Shown: positions 1 to 11,426 of the stretch, one piece after another
Layout of the letters: each line of letters starts with the position of its first letter
Numbering within the stretch: the first letter of the stretch is position 1
Source: Pogostemon cablin
Taxonomy: Eukaryota > Streptophyta > Magnoliopsida > Lamiales > Lamiaceae
Reading direction: 5' to 3'
NCBI GenBank assembly: GCA_023678885.1
Contig: CM042997.1
Span: 25,364,064-25,428,063 of the forward strand
DNA length: 64,000 nucleotides
Position numbers and translations under genes: made by a program
Notes under the pieces: model-generated
The model's input: only the letters and a program-made list of their open reading frames with translations
Databases searched by the model: none
Told to the model about the DNA's origin: nothing

Positions 1-18
1 GTAGATTCATCTACTAAA

Positions 19-1185
19 ATGGCAAACAATCCTATAACTGCTTTAATTGGGCAAAACAAGTTAACTGGACCAAACTTTAATGATTGGCTGAGAAATTTCA
101 AAATTCTCTTAAAATCTGAAAGAAGTGAATATGTTCTTGACAAACCAATCCCTGACGCACCTGGTGCTAATGCTACGACTGAGGAACTTGAGAAGTTCAA
201 ACGTCATCAAGATGACGATCTGAAAGCTCGGTGCTACATGTTAGCATCCATGTCAAGTGAGCTGCAGAGACAAAATGAGGATCAAACCTCTGCTTATGCT
301 ATTCTTAAACGACTTGAGAACTTGTTTGGTGAGAATAGCAGGCAACAAAGATATGAGATATCTAAAGAGCTCTTCCGCAGTCATATGGCTGAGGGCTCTT
401 CAGTCCAGGAACATGGATTGAAGATGATAGCCCTAACGGAACGACTCGCATCATTGAAAGTTGAGGTTCCACCTGAGCTTTGCACTGACTTATTGTTGCA
501 GTCTCTGCCCCCTTCATTTGACACATTTGTTGTCAATTATAACATGCATAACATGACGAAAAATCTCACTGAGCTTGTTAGCATGTTAAAGACAACTGAG
601 TCCACGATGAAAAGGGACAAATCAGTCATGTTTGTTGGGTCCACTTCTGGATCTAAGGCTGCAAAGCCAAAGAAAAAGAAGGGAAATAGAAAGAGTTCTA
701 ACAATCCCAACAAACTGAAAGCAAAGGGAGGTATCAAGAAAAAGAAAACTTCTCAGTCCAATGATAAGTGTCACCACTGCAATCAAACTGGACACTGGAA
801 GAGGAACTGCAAGGATTACCTTGCAACCCTGAAGAGTTCAGGTATTTATTATGTTGAAGTTAACTTATCAGTTAACGATACTTCTTGGGTATTGGATACC
901 GGTTGTGCCTCACATATTTGCAATGATTTGCAGATGATGGAAAGAAGTAGAAAGCTAGAAACAAGAGAAATGGTTATAAGGCTGGGGAATGGAGCAAAGG
1001 TTGCTGCATTAGTCGTAGGAACTATTAATCTAGCTTTAAGTAATGATTATGTTTTGGTATTGAATAATTGTCTTTATGTTCCAGAGATTATTAAGAACAT
1101 TATCTCTATTCCTGTTTTGGATAGAGAAGGTTATTTTTTAAATTTGAACATGGAAGTTGTTCTATTTCTAAATGTTCTTCTTTAA
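19..1185 (+). pseudogene. gag: copia Gag, CCHC nucleocapsid and start of protease (frame broken)
   Basis: A 388-codon frame opens at an ATG 18 bases into the window. Residues 1-220 are a copia-type Gag. They are followed by a Lys/Ser-rich stretch and a CCHC zinc knuckle with C251, C254, H259 and C264. The aspartic protease signature follows as W-V-L-D-T-G, with the catalytic Asp near residue 293. The frame then runs into a stop at 1183-1185. The next frame carries the expected continuation of the protease and the pre-integrase region, which points to one base lost near 1148-1151. In an intact element Gag and Pol are one polyprotein that forms the cytoplasmic virus-like particle. Confidence 0.9.
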
Positions 1186-2963
1186 TCACTACTTGCATAT
1201 TGACGAATGGTTTATATACCTTAACTCCCCAAAATTTCATTCTTAATCTTCAACAGAATAAAAGAAAATTAGATAACCGTAGTTCTATCACATTATGGCA
1301 TGCAAGATTAGGTCATATTTCTAAAAAAAGGATAAATAAGTTGGCAAAATTGCTTGACCTAAAGGACGAGCAAGAACTACCAACATGTGAGTCCTGTCTC
1401 AAGGGAAAAATGACCAAATCTCCATTTGTTGGACAAGTGGAGCGAGCTACGCATCTATTGGAATTAATTCATACAGATGTATGTGGGCCATTAAATGTTA
1501 ATGCTCGTGGGAACTACAGCTACTTCTTAACCTTTATCGATGACTTCTCTAGGTATGGTTATGTGTACCTATTAAGGTACAAATCTGAAGTTTTTGAAAA
1601 GTTCAAAGAATTCAGAACTGAAGTAGAGAAACAAACTGGCTTAAGTATAAAAACACTTCGATCAGATCGAGGTGGTGAATACTTAAGTGCAGAGTTTCTA
1701 GAATATCTAAAAGGGAATGGGATTCTCTCACAGTGGACTCCTCCTGGCACTCCCCAACTCAATGGAGCTTCGGAACGCAGGAATCGAACCTTGATGGACA
1801 TGGTTCGATCTATGATGAGTTTCACTTTATTACCTCTTTCTTTTTGGGGCTATGCTTTAGAAACGGCAGCTCACCTATTAAATAGGGTGCCTTCTAAGGC
1901 CGTCCCCACTACACCTTATGAGATATGGTGTGGTAAAGCACCCTCATACAAATACCTTCGGGTATGGGGGTGTGATGCTTACGTGAAGCAACAAATGGGA
2001 GATAAATTGGATATGAGATCCAAAATATGTAAGTTTATTGGATATCCAAAGGAATCAATTGGATATTACTTCTACGATACCTCGGAACAAAAGGTGTTTG
2101 TTTCAAGGAATGCTACATTTCTTGAAGAAGAATTTCTATCTGATAGAAATGGCAAACTCGTAGAACTTGAAGAAGTTCAAGAAACAACAAACCTCCCAAT
2201 TGCAGTGAGTGAACAACCAGTAGAAACTGGGACATCTGATACACAACCTCTTAGGAGATCCGAAAGGATACCTAAGTTACCTAGTAGGTATACTTTGTTA
2301 TTAGAAAACAAAGTAGAGGGACTCCTCTTGGATAATGATCCAAGAAGCTATGGAGAGGCAATGTCAGACATTGACTCAAAGAAATGGCAAGAAGCAATGC
2401 AATCCGAGATGGACTCCATGTACTCTAACAAAGTATGGACTTTGGTAGACCCACCAGAAGGAACAGTTCCTATTGGATGCAAATGGGTTTACAAGCGAAA
2501 GCTTGGAGCTGATGGGGAGGTAGCAACCTATAAGGCAAGACTAGTTGCTAAAGGATATTCTCAGAAACAAGGAATTGATTATGAGGAAACCTTTTCACCA
2601 GTAGCAATTCTGAAATCCATTCGAATTTTATTAGCTATATCTGCATATTATGACTATGAGATATGGCAAATGGATGTAAAGACTGCTTTTCTTAATGGTA
2701 ACGTTAAGGAAGAGATCTATATGAAGCAACCTGAGGGCTTTATATCTACTGGGAATGAGCAAAAGGTTTGCAAGCTCCAAAGATCCATTTATGGGCTTAA
2801 ACAAGCTTCGAGGAGTTGGAATATTCGATTCGATGAACAATCAAATCGTTTGATTTTCAAAAGAATCCGGATGAACCATGTGTATACAAGAAAGTTAGTG
2901 GGAGTGCAGTTACTTTTATTGTGCTCTATGTTGATGACATCCTACTTATCGGAAATGATATAG
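1186..2963 (+). pseudogene. pol: copia integrase and N-terminal reverse transcriptase (frame broken at both ends)
   Basis: This is the continuation of the polyprotein in another frame; the TTG at 1200 is not a start. It opens with the pre-integrase HHCC zinc module (His pair in H-A-R-L-G-H, Cys pair in C-E-S-C). The integrase core follows, with acidic residues in H-T-D-V, D-R-G-G-E-Y and the downstream E-R-R region. The reverse transcriptase N-terminal part is recognised by W-V-Y-K-R-K and Q-M-D-V-K-T-A-F-L-N-G. A further one-base loss near 2836-2837 shifts the RT into the next frame, so the last about 40 codons before the stop at 2963 are out of frame. Confidence 0.88.
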
Positions 2964-3913
2964 GTATGTTGCAGTCAACAAGAACTTGGTTGTCTAAACA
3001 ATTCTCCATGAAGGACTTGGGAGAAGCATCATTTATTCTAGGAATAAAGATCTATAGAGATAGATCTAGAAGAATGATCGGACTATCCCAATCCATGTAC
3101 ATAGATAAGATACTAAAGAGATTTAGTATGGAAGAATCCAAACGAGGATTCTTGCCAATGAGTCATGAGATTTCACTTTCTAAGGCTATGTCTCCTAAGA
3201 CGCCTGAAGAAAGAGAAAGAATGACTACCGTGCCTTATGCTTCAGCAATTGGAAGCATAATGTATGCAATGCTATGTACAAGGCCTGATGTCGCGCATGC
3301 TCTAAGTGTCACGAGCAGATATCAGTCAAATCCAGGTGAAGAACACTGGAAGGTCGTCAAGATGATCCTTAAGTACTTGAGAAGGACTAAGGATATCTTT
3401 TTGATATACGGCCCTGGAGAGCTGAAATTAGAAGGATATACTGATTCTAGTTTTCAGTCTGATGTGGATGATTCTAAGTCAATGTCAGGTTATATATTCA
3501 CTTCGAACGGTGGTGCAGTAAGTTGGAAGAGTTCCAAACAAGAAACTACTGCAGACTCCACCACTGAAGCTGAATACATAGCTGCATCAGATGCAGCAAA
3601 AGAAGCTGTTTGGATCAGAAACTTTATCCAAGGGTTGGGTATAGTTCCATCTATTGTTGATCCAGTAATGATATACTGTGATAACAATGGAGCCATTGCG
3701 CAAGCAAAGGAACCGAGATCTCATCAAAGGTCCAAGCATATCTTAAGAAGATACCACTTGATTAGAAAAATCATGGGGAGAGGCGATGTCGTTATGGATC
3801 GAGTCGCTTCAGCAGAAAATGTAGCAGACCCACTGACTAAGCTTTTGTCTCAAAAGATATTTGAGAAACATCTTGAAAAGATGGGACTTAAATATATGGG
3901 CAATTGGAGCTAG
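2921..3913 (+). pseudogene. pol: copia C-terminal reverse transcriptase and RNase H
   Basis: This is the third frame segment of the same broken polyprotein. It starts inside the RT catalytic loop, with Y-V-D-D at codons 3-6, and continues through the thumb and connection. It ends in a copia RNase H domain marked by T-D-S-S, the S-T-T-E-A-E-Y motif, Y-C-D-N-N-G and the histidine of R-S-K-H-I. The TAG at 3911-3913 is followed within about 15 bases by the polypurine tract and LTR, the normal spacing for this superfamily. It is intact as a domain but separated from the rest by a frameshift. Confidence 0.9.
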
Positions 3914-3927
3914 GGCAAGTGGGAGAT
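3914..3927 (+). other. polypurine tract of the copia element
   Basis: The purine-rich run GGCAAGTGGGAGAT lies directly before the LTR's TGTTAG. It primes plus-strand DNA synthesis in LTR retrotransposons. Confidence 0.8.
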
Positions 3928-5652
3928 TGTTAGAGTAGTATGCCCAGCGCACCAATTAGATTGGATATTTGTACTCTTTATATTTTGAATATAAACAATC
4001 TCATTGAAAATATTATTATTAAAGGCTGTTTTAATTTATCTATTTTATGCATTATAATATATGCTTATTAGATAAAGTCCCTAGACCAATTTAAGCTAAA
4101 ATGTATGGTTACGCATATGATGGTAATCATGGAATTTATACATAGAGTTTTGGTCTTAAACATGATTCCGAGTCAAGAATTTTTCTAAATGGGACAAAGA
4201 ATAATTCAGTAAAGACTCGTACATATGATGAATGCTCGTTGGACGAGAATATTGTATTCCATCAATATTAGTGTTGAGACACAAATTCATATATATAGAT
4301 ACTTATTAGAGAATAAGTTTATCGAACATGGTCCGTAGAAAATTCTTATTGGATATGTCGAAATTAGAATTTTCTAATTACGATAGTACACGATTAGTCT
4401 TTAGACTTGAAACACCATGGTAGTCTTGTGTACTTCATCTAATACTTAGACTTATCTTCTGATTGTTTAGCAATCTTAAAGGGGATATGTTGGGTATTAT
4501 ATTGATGTACATGGAGACTTATGTGTGGCTAAGATAGAATCTAACACTTGTCTAGGACAAGAGAATCTCCTGTGTATTTCATTGTTAATGATTCAAAGAC
4601 CTTGGCCAAGGCAATGAGAATGAAGATTCACAAAGAATCATTGTAACATGAAATAGAAACACAGTTATTGAGTTAGTAGAGTTTCGACTAATATTCCTAC
4701 TCTAGACTCAATCGGGAGATTAATCGTTAGAAAGACCGTACGTGTATGTTACTCGTTAATTTGCAGGTTTACTCGCTATTTCACCTAACACTAGAAGATC
4801 ACGCTACTTGCTAGGTGTTACCGTGATTAGTAGGTTCTTGAAATTAATTAGTTAATTTCAAGTGTATTAATTAATTGGATTAATTAATATAATAATTGGT
4901 ATTCATAAGTTACAAATGTTGTAAGCCTACTACTAGAGTTAGTAGTGAACCTAAAGGATCACACCCTAATTTGAATGAACAACTTTTATCAATTGGAACA
5001 ATAGTTAAATTGTTAACTATTTATTATAATTAAATAATTTGATTATTTAATTAGAATAAAAAAAAGGATTGATAGTGGATATATTATTGCCGTGAGTGGG
5101 ATGAAAAGCAAGCCTTAATGGAGGTTAGTGGAATATAATGTAAGTTCACTTTTGGGAGTGGAATTTTGATATTGGCAGCCCATCTCCTCTATTAATATAA
5201 TTCCCTCTCAATTTAGCTTCTTTGGTAATTCTCTTAAAAAGTCTATGAGGCTTTGCTTCTTCATTCCATCAATACACACGTCCACTAATACGTTATTTGA
5301 AACATATTTTGTTGTTCCAATTCACAAGTTTTATACTACTAGAGAAGTGTAAAATTTGTGTTGTTTATTCAATTGGTGGATTACTTTAGAGGGGATACAC
5401 TTGGATCCCTTATTGAGAAGTACGGAGTTTTAGCCACAATCCGGGAATCGATTCCCTCACTCCTTGCATCAGTTGGAAGAAAGTCTACGAGGGTAAGAAT
5501 AATCTTTACGTAGATTTCTTTCAATATATTTTAACACCGGATCTTATAATCGTTTTAGAGACCCTTTCATATATTTAATAAATATGATTTATTAATTATG
5601 AAAATTTTTAAATTCCGCTGCGTTCACCCGGATCGCTATGACGAACCCAACA
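3928..5652 (+). repeat. 3' LTR of the copia element, about 1725 bp
   Basis: It starts TGTTAG directly after the polypurine tract and ends CCAACA, giving a short TGTT/AACA terminal inverted repeat. The last 60 bases hold the ATTCCGCTGCG stretch common near plant copia LTR ends. An earlier TTTTAACA at 5529-5536 could be mistaken for the end; I prefer 5652 because of the CCGCTGCG tail. The LTR is long for copia and has no coding potential. Confidence 0.75.
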
Positions 5653-5802
5653 GATGATATGTATGTTACGTTTTAAAAGTTGTCCGACGGCGAAGATGCT
5701 CTTGGGGGATGCCGGAGACAATACCGAGGTTTGACTTCCATCAATGAATCCGCCGTTGAGACAAGACCGATCCATACCCATTGCCGGAGTTCGTCTCGCC
5801 AT
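5653..5802 (-). pseudogene. 5' end of an unrecognised host gene, truncated by the copia insertion
   Basis: An ATG at 5802 sits in a good plant start context (GAAAATGGCG) and opens 50 codons that are GC-richer than the surroundings. They read M-A-R-R-T-P-A-M-G-M-D-R and later S-P-A-S-P-K-S-I-F-A-V-G-Q-L-L-K. The frame runs into the LTR at 5652 and stops about 15 codons inside it. A possible splice donor (C|GTAACA) lies after the codons for L-L-K, so the LTR may sit in intron 1 rather than in coding sequence. A TA-rich run at 5851-5867 could be a TATA box. I do not recognise the family. If real, the remaining exons should lie left of the 5' LTR, outside the window. Confidence 0.4.
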
Positions 5803-6832
5803 TTTCAACGACGTTAGATTTATTGCCAAAGGATAATCGGAAAATGAGAGTATATATATATATATATTCGTTCACTCCTCCTTCAAAGAGGATCTCTCGA
5901 CACTATGTTTGGATAATTTAAGGTATAATGATGGACGCCGTTTTCAATCTCTATGAAATTTAATCAACTCGTCATAAGTATAATTTTATCGTGATTAAGA
6001 TTTTTAATTTCAACCACCATTGCTCTAGGGTTAAACCTCTCTTTTAAAGTATATGTTTTACTATATCATATATGTCAATCATTTAACAATGCGCAATAGA
6101 AGATGTAACACCAAAATGTAACAGAAGAATCGAATCGATTTTCCACACATGGATCAATTGTATCTGTTTTTATTTTTTATTTTTATTTTTTATACCATTA
6201 ATTGTGTGATTATCATATAAGAGAGAAAAAAAAATCAATTAATTAAGGTTTATACAATTTTTTATGGTATATTTTCTAATTTCATCTACTTTCATACATC
6301 ACGTGCAACATAAATATTACACCAAAAAATTAATGAAAATTCAGCTTAATTAACATGAAATCCATTTTCATACAATACCCTCCCCTACGATCTAACAATG
6401 GTTAGTTTTTGGAGACACATCAATTAAAAAAAATTCTGTTGACCAGTGACTATTAATAGTAGAATAGATTATAATTTCATTATTAATGTTTATGATTAGT
6501 ACTGAAATTATTAGGAAACTTGCATTTTAGTTTATTAATTGTGCAAAATTGACTTCGGGCAGATTAACCCTAATATTCGGCATGAGTTCTTCAGTTTAGG
6601 TGGGTATGTTCTCTGAATCTTAATTAATTAAAAAGACTCTTAACTTATTAAGTCTAATCCGATAATTTTGAATGTATGTGACAAAAATCTTTGAATAAAT
6701 TCAAAATTACCATTTTGTTCAAAAAAAATATACTAATTTAACGTGGATGTACGTACTTATTATTTACTTTTAGAATTTATCACGTACATTGAATTAGAGT
6801 TTATTGCAGAGAAATAGAGTATCTATGGAACC
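5803..6832. other. AT-rich intergenic region
   Basis: Presumed promoter side of the truncated minus-strand gene (TA repeat at 5851-5867), then AT-rich sequence with poly-A/T runs. I see no ORF with recognisable coding character, and no element that I can delimit. Confidence 0.5.
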
Positions 6833-6843
6833 ACTCCCACGTG

Positions 6844-7647
6844 GAGGTGTTAAACAAGCCGAGCGAGCTCGAACTCGACTCGTTAAGATAACAAGCTTAC
6901 ATACGAGCTCGGCTAGACTCGAACAAGCTCGAGCTCGAGCTGGTTTGTTAAGCAAAAAGAGTGAGTTTTCGAGTCTTATCAAATCAAGTCGAGTCTAATA
7001 TTAAGTAATATATTTTTTATTATATTTAAAATATTTTTTTATTACATATTAATAATTAATAATATTATTATTATAAATTATTATTTTCGAGCCTTAACGA
7101 GCCGAGCCGAGTTCGGCTCGTTAACGAAACGAGTATATTTACGAACTCAAGCTCGAATGGAACACGTACCCGTCTCATTATCGTTTATCAATACCCGCGG
7201 GTACCCATACCCGTTTAATATTCATTTATTTTATATATATTTATATTTTTTATTATCTAAATAAGTATAATAATAAAAATTATATTATTATTATTTTATT
7301 ATAAAATAAATATAATATAAATTGTATTATTTTAAATAAATATTTAATAAATGTGATTAAATAAAATTTATAAATATTAATTAAATATATAAAATATCTT
7401 ATCATATATAAATTATATAATATATATTAAATTTAATAAAAAAATATATAATCGGGTTACCCGCGGGTATTTGAGGCATTACCCGTCCCAAACCCTAATG
7501 GTATTTTTCACAACTACCCGAACCCGTCCCAAACCCATTTACAACTACCCGTATCCTACCCATTAGGGTTTGGGTAGACCGGATACCCAAAAATACCCGT
7601 CTCATTGCCATCCCTAAGCCCAACTGTTCGTTTGTCATAACAGCTCT
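6844..7647. mobile_element. hAT-like non-autonomous element (composite)
   Basis: The 11-base direct repeat ACTCCCACGTG flanks it at 6833-6843 and 7648-7658. The ends are an imperfect inverted pair: GAGGTGTTA on the left against GAGCTGTTA read from the right. The left half is rich in AGCTCGAGCTCGAAC-type repeats on both strands (6850-6990, 7085-7160). The right half is rich in ACCCGCGGGTA/TACCCGTC motifs (7165-7200, 7455-7615), including an inner GGGATGGCAATG-type end at about 7613, which suggests two related elements nested or fused. No transposase is present. hAT elements make 8-bp TSDs, so the 11-base match is 3 longer than expected. Confidence 0.6.
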
Positions 7648-7745
7648 ACTCCCACGTGAAACTTTCGAGGTTTCCACCTCTTCCGTTTCTTATTATTTTA
7701 TTAATTAATTACTGTTAATTATAATCATACTTTTTAAAATTAATA

Positions 7746-7989
7746 CTCTCTCCATCTCGAAAAAGTTATTACATGGGTACATAAATTAAGGAGTAATTAT
7801 AATAATTTAATATATAGTGAATTGAATATATAATATTTTAATATGTGGTGGGTAATTACATTATTTGTGTATGTGGGCCCTATAAGAATATTATTAATTA
7901 TTTTGTGCCGTCTCATATACTTAAAAAAGAAAATGTGTCAACTTTTGCGGAACAAAAAAAATATGTCAATTTTTGTAGGACGGTGGGAT
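7746..7989. mobile_element. Stowaway-like MITE
   Basis: Begins CTCTCTCCATCTCG and ends CGGTGGGAT, flanked by TA at 7744-7745 and 7990-7991. It contains the AATTAAGGAGTA motif shared with other copies in the window. A further orphan end (GGGATAGGGAG|TA) lies at about 8328-8339. Confidence 0.6.
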
Positions 7990-8499
7990 TAGTAAATTCT
8001 AAAATAAATATTAAATTAATGCCTAGTATACAATTTTTTTCATGTGACTACTCTTGTGATTCCGGATATTTTTTTATGCAAACTATATATGCGACCATAC
8101 ACGGGTATTTTTTATTAATGTATATGGACGTTATATAGTTGTATGCAACTATATCTACATCGTTACATATGATTATATTTTGATTATATAATAAAAGAAA
8201 ATAAAAAAATTTAAAGATGACATTTAAAAAAATAAAAATAAATCTTAGTATTATATATATAGTTTAGGTTTTAGGGTTATCTTTGGACTGGAACAAAGTG
8301 TGATGGGATTTTAAGAAAAAATAGGTGGGATAGGGAGTATAATTTGTCTGATTCGAATTATGTATATGGACGTTATTGCTTGGAAACCCGGCCCATTAAA
8401 TTTTCGTTGACCCAGTACACTTTTGTTGTGGGCTTATTATGGGCCTACTAATAAGAAATGCCTAAATAAAAATATGATACTTTGCGTATGGACATTGAC

Positions 8500-8552
<53 letters not shown>

Positions 8553-8898
8553 GTTCAAGCAATGTGAGTTTATAATTATTTTATATACTTAATGAATGCA
8601 AATATTTGTATGAGACCGTCTTACGTAAATCTTTACATGAGATGATAAATAGTGAAAATATTATCACTTTTATCTATAAAATGTTATTTATATTATAATA
8701 AATTGTTCATAAAATAGTTCATAATATTATTATTACTTTTTAAACATAAATATTAAAATGGGACAGAGAGAGTATTACTCAATGAACTACTCCCCTTATA
8801 CTATAGAACCCTTCATATTTTCCTTATTTGTTTATCTCACAAAACCCTTTACACCCTTAAAAATGAAACATAACTTTATCCAACAACCTTAAAAGTTA
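7990..8898. other. Intergenic region with MITE fragments and a (TTA)n tract
   Basis: Holds an orphan MITE end at 8328-8339, the TTA microsatellite at 8500-8552, a partial copy of the GAGACCGTCT family at about 8609-8740 and another orphan MITE end (GGGACAGAGAGAG|TA) near 8761-8775. No coding sequence seen. Confidence 0.5.
8500..8552. repeat. (TTA)n microsatellite
   Basis: About 17 perfect TTA/ATT units. Confidence 0.95.
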
Positions 8899-9104
8899 CT
8901 CCCTCCACCTCGTCGAAAGTTCACTATTTTCTTTTAGTACGTAGATTAAAAAGTATTATTATTTTATGTGTAGTGAGTATATTAGTTGTATTAGGAGTAA
9001 GTGTTGGGACATATGTAAGGCTTTTTTACTAAAAATGAAAAATGAAAACATTTAAATAAGACAATTATATAGTAGAATTGAGACATTTCAGTGGGCGAAG
9101 GAAG
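8899..9104. mobile_element. Stowaway-like MITE
   Basis: Begins CTCCCTCCACCTCG and ends GGGCGAAGGAAG, flanked by TA (8897-8898, 9105-9106). Internal ACGTAGATTAAAAAGTATTA links it to the copies at 13399, 31498, 42214 and 55549. Confidence 0.8.
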
Positions 9105-9969
9105 TACTTTAATTTCAAATCTGTCCCGGAGAACGCTTCTAGTTGACTGTTCCACGTTATATTTCATTCATCAAACATTATGTAATAGGAGATGTTAAAA
9201 AAAAAAAAAAAAAATTAATGGTACGCATTAACCAAAATGGAAAAAAAAATTAAGATTGGAGTAGGTGATATCCACACCGCTACGGATTAATTGTATGATT
9301 GACATTTAATTAGGAAAAAAATCAATCATTATCTCGAAGGCTGGATTGAATTCCTGATTCCACATTCAGTGTTTTATTGGTGTTTTACAATATAAAAAAA
9401 ATTATATTCTACAAATAACGATTAAACCCTTGAGGCATGTGTTGAATTTTGATCATTAATTATGACACATGATAAGAATCTAATAAATTGAATAAGATGT
9501 GGAATATGAAAATGGAATAGGTGATCTCATTTGCTCTATGGCTGGTTAATACTTTCTTTTATAAGGTAGTATATGATTTCTCCTTTTTTCCCTATTTAAC
9601 ATTTGTCCAATAATAAAGCTCAGAAAATATTACATCAAAATAACATAGAGAATCCGAATTAGTGGTATATCTCACCAAATATTATCATATCTCCAACCAA
9701 CCAGATCGAATTCTCTGTGTCATTTGGTAATCATTTCATGTATCACTTCGTTAGATGGACGACACGTAGGAGAGAGATAATTATACCCTAAACCTTAAAT
9801 TCTATGGACAATGATTAAATTTATTTCCCCTATTTATATGTCAATCACTTAACGTTTAGCACATAAGATGATACATGAAAATGACACAAAATATTCGGTG
9901 TGCCCACCAAATATTATTTGTACTCTTACATAGGCATTCTAATTATATAGCGCATGCTATATTACACTA
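9105..9969. other. Intergenic region downstream of the BAHD gene
   Basis: AT-rich; a poly-A run lies at about 9198-9213. No ORF or delimitable repeat seen. The 3'UTR and polyadenylation region of the minus-strand BAHD gene should lie at the right end. Confidence 0.5.
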
Positions 9970-11370
9970 CTAATGTATAGACACATACTGCATGAATTCC
10001 GGGTCAGATTCCAAACCCGCCAGAGTCTCGGGTGCCAAAACCACCTCCAGCTCAACTGACCCGACCCCTTCACGACCAGGAAAGGCCGAAATCTTCCCAT
10101 CAAACTTATTAGCCCGCCCGCTCCGAACAGCAACGGGTCTCCCCCACCCGAAATCGTTCTCATACATCGGAAACCTCGGAGAACTGCCCATCATCACCAT
10201 AGTACCGTCGGGATTACCCAACGGAAAACAACGTGGCCGCCGCTCCCAATCCTCCACATACTTCCTCACCGCAGCATCACCGTGCGCCACCACGGTTTTG
10301 TTCAGCTGCTCCGTACACCACCGTAGATCCTTCGCCAACAATTCCCCGGCCAATGCGCACGTCGGAATGCTCTGTATCGCGTTGCCGAAATACAGCGGCT
10401 CGAGCTTCGGCTCGAGCCGGTGGCGGCAGTTTACGGCCATCCGAAACGTCGTCGTCTTTGAGGCCGGTAACTTCCTCGCACGTGTGATCGCTCGCCATAA
10501 CAGCCCGCACAGCGACTGGAACGATGAGATCTCGGCCGTTGGATTACTATGCATGCTCTTCTCGTGAAACGCTAACGGCGTTAACGGAAATGTTAACGTG
10601 TCGTTAGCTAACTTCCCCATTAGCTCAGCAGCGTTAATACCGCCGTCATCATTCAATTTCGCTTTCAGCTTCAGAATTGATTCTCTGCTGAAACTGAAAA
10701 TCCGCTCCCTCACCGGAGCGTCGGCGGAGAAAGTCAAATCCAGGCCACCTTCCGGCAGCTTAAGCACCGTCGGAGAAACCAAAATGGAGTCACGGCTGAA
10801 ATCCACCGTCCTGGACATCCTCTCCACTCCTCTGCTGACCTCCGCAAAAGTATTGAAAAAGTTCCAGAATGAGGTCCCATCCACGACGGCGTGATTGGCG
10901 GCGCAGCCCATGAACACGGCGTCAGCCAGTTCGGTCACCTGGACAGCAACGAAAGGTAGAAAATGCCCATCGTAACTCACTGTATAATCGTAAGCAAAGC
11001 AGCTCTTCACCGCCTCCGAAACGTCGTCGTTAGAGGATCCTATTAAATCCCTGACGTGCAAGTGGGACCCATCGGCGTGGATGAAGTCAACTCCGGCATC
11101 GTTGCAGGTAATGTAAACGTAGCCTGCGGCGTCGGTGGTGAGGCGGCCGGCGAGAGGCGGGAAAAGGGTGAGAGTGTGGGAGAGGGTGCGTTTGAGGAGG
11201 GAGAGGAGGTGGGGAAAGGGGAATGGTGGGGTGATGAACAAGCAGCCTTTCTGAATGTAGTGACAGGAGAGCATGGGGAGGTCGGAAACGGAGAGCTTGA
11301 GGTCAGGCATGGCGGATTTGTGGTGTGGGAAAACAGTGGATTTGGATACAATTGCAAGTTGGGAAGGCAT
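9970..11370 (-). CDS. BAHD family acyltransferase
   Basis: A 466-residue single-exon protein, the usual BAHD length of 430-480. These cytosolic enzymes transfer an acyl group from a CoA thioester to an alcohol or amine of a secondary metabolite. The catalytic motif H-x-x-x-D is H160-A-V-V-D164 followed by G, and the C-terminal structural motif D-F-G-W-G is at 406-410; both are intact. The N-terminal sequence with M-P-D-L-K-L-S-V-S-D-L-P-M-L and the L-F-P-P-L-A-G-R-L stretch near 69-77 are standard. It most resembles the uncharacterised At3g50280-type clade; the acyl donor and acceptor cannot be read from the sequence. The frame is open 47 codons further upstream, but I chose the ATG at 11370 because family homology starts there and a TATA motif overlaps the extension. 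Confidence 0.93.
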   Translation of the reverse strand: MPSQLAIVSKSTVFPHHKSAMPDLKLSVSDLPMLSCHYIQKGCLFITPPFPFPHLLSLLKRTLSHTLTLFPPLAGRLTTDAAGYVYITCNDAGVDFIHADGSHLHVRDLIGSSNDDVSEAVKSCFAYDYTVSYDGHFLPFVAVQVTELADAVFMGCAANHAVVDGTSFWNFFNTFAEVSRGVERMSRTVDFSRDSILVSPTVLKLPEGGLDLTFSADAPVRERIFSFSRESILKLKAKLNDDGGINAAELMGKLANDTLTFPLTPLAFHEKSMHSNPTAEISSFQSLCGLLWRAITRARKLPASKTTTFRMAVNCRHRLEPKLEPLYFGNAIQSIPTCALAGELLAKDLRWCTEQLNKTVVAHGDAAVRKYVEDWERRPRCFPLGNPDGTMVMMGSSPRFPMYENDFGWGRPVAVRSGRANKFDGKISAFPGREGVGSVELEVVLAPETLAGLESDPEFMQYVSIH

Positions 11371-11416
11371 TATGGAAGATGTGGGTTGGGTTTGAAGATG
11401 AAAGTAAGGAGGTAGG

Positions 11417-11426
11417 GTATATATAG
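11417..11426 (-). promoter_or_regulatory. Candidate TATA box of the BAHD gene
   Basis: CTATATATAC on the minus strand, about 47-56 bases upstream of the chosen ATG. This would give a very short 5'UTR. Confidence 0.45.

Larger units (their letters stand above)
1..5652 (+). mobile_element. Ty1/copia LTR retrotransposon, decayed, 5' LTR outside the window
   Basis: The window opens just downstream of the missing 5' LTR. Gag starts at 19, the pol-encoded domains run to 3913, a polypurine tract lies at about 3914-3927 and the 3' LTR follows. Domain order is Gag, CCHC knuckle, protease, integrase, reverse transcriptase, RNase H, which is the Ty1/copia order because integrase precedes RT. Two single-base losses, near 1150 and near 2837, break the reading frame, so the copy cannot encode a complete polyprotein. 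The 5-bp TSD cannot be confirmed because the left flank is absent; the candidate right copy is the first five bases after 5652, GATGA. The lineage within copia is not assigned. Confidence 0.93.

Noticed and set aside
5529..5536. TTTTAACA as the end of the first copia LTR
   Set aside because: It pairs with TGTTA, but the CCGCTGCG tail and a second good end CCAACA at 5652 fit copia LTRs better; kept as an alternative.
9992..10894. Long plus-strand frames (191 aa at 9992-10567, others to 10894)
   Set aside because: They are antisense to the BAHD gene and have no family signature; GC-rich coding sequence opens the opposite frames.
11043..11415. Frames of 104 aa (minus) and 119 aa (plus)
   Set aside because: Shadows of the BAHD N-terminal coding region; low-complexity Ser/Pro or Gly/Glu content only.
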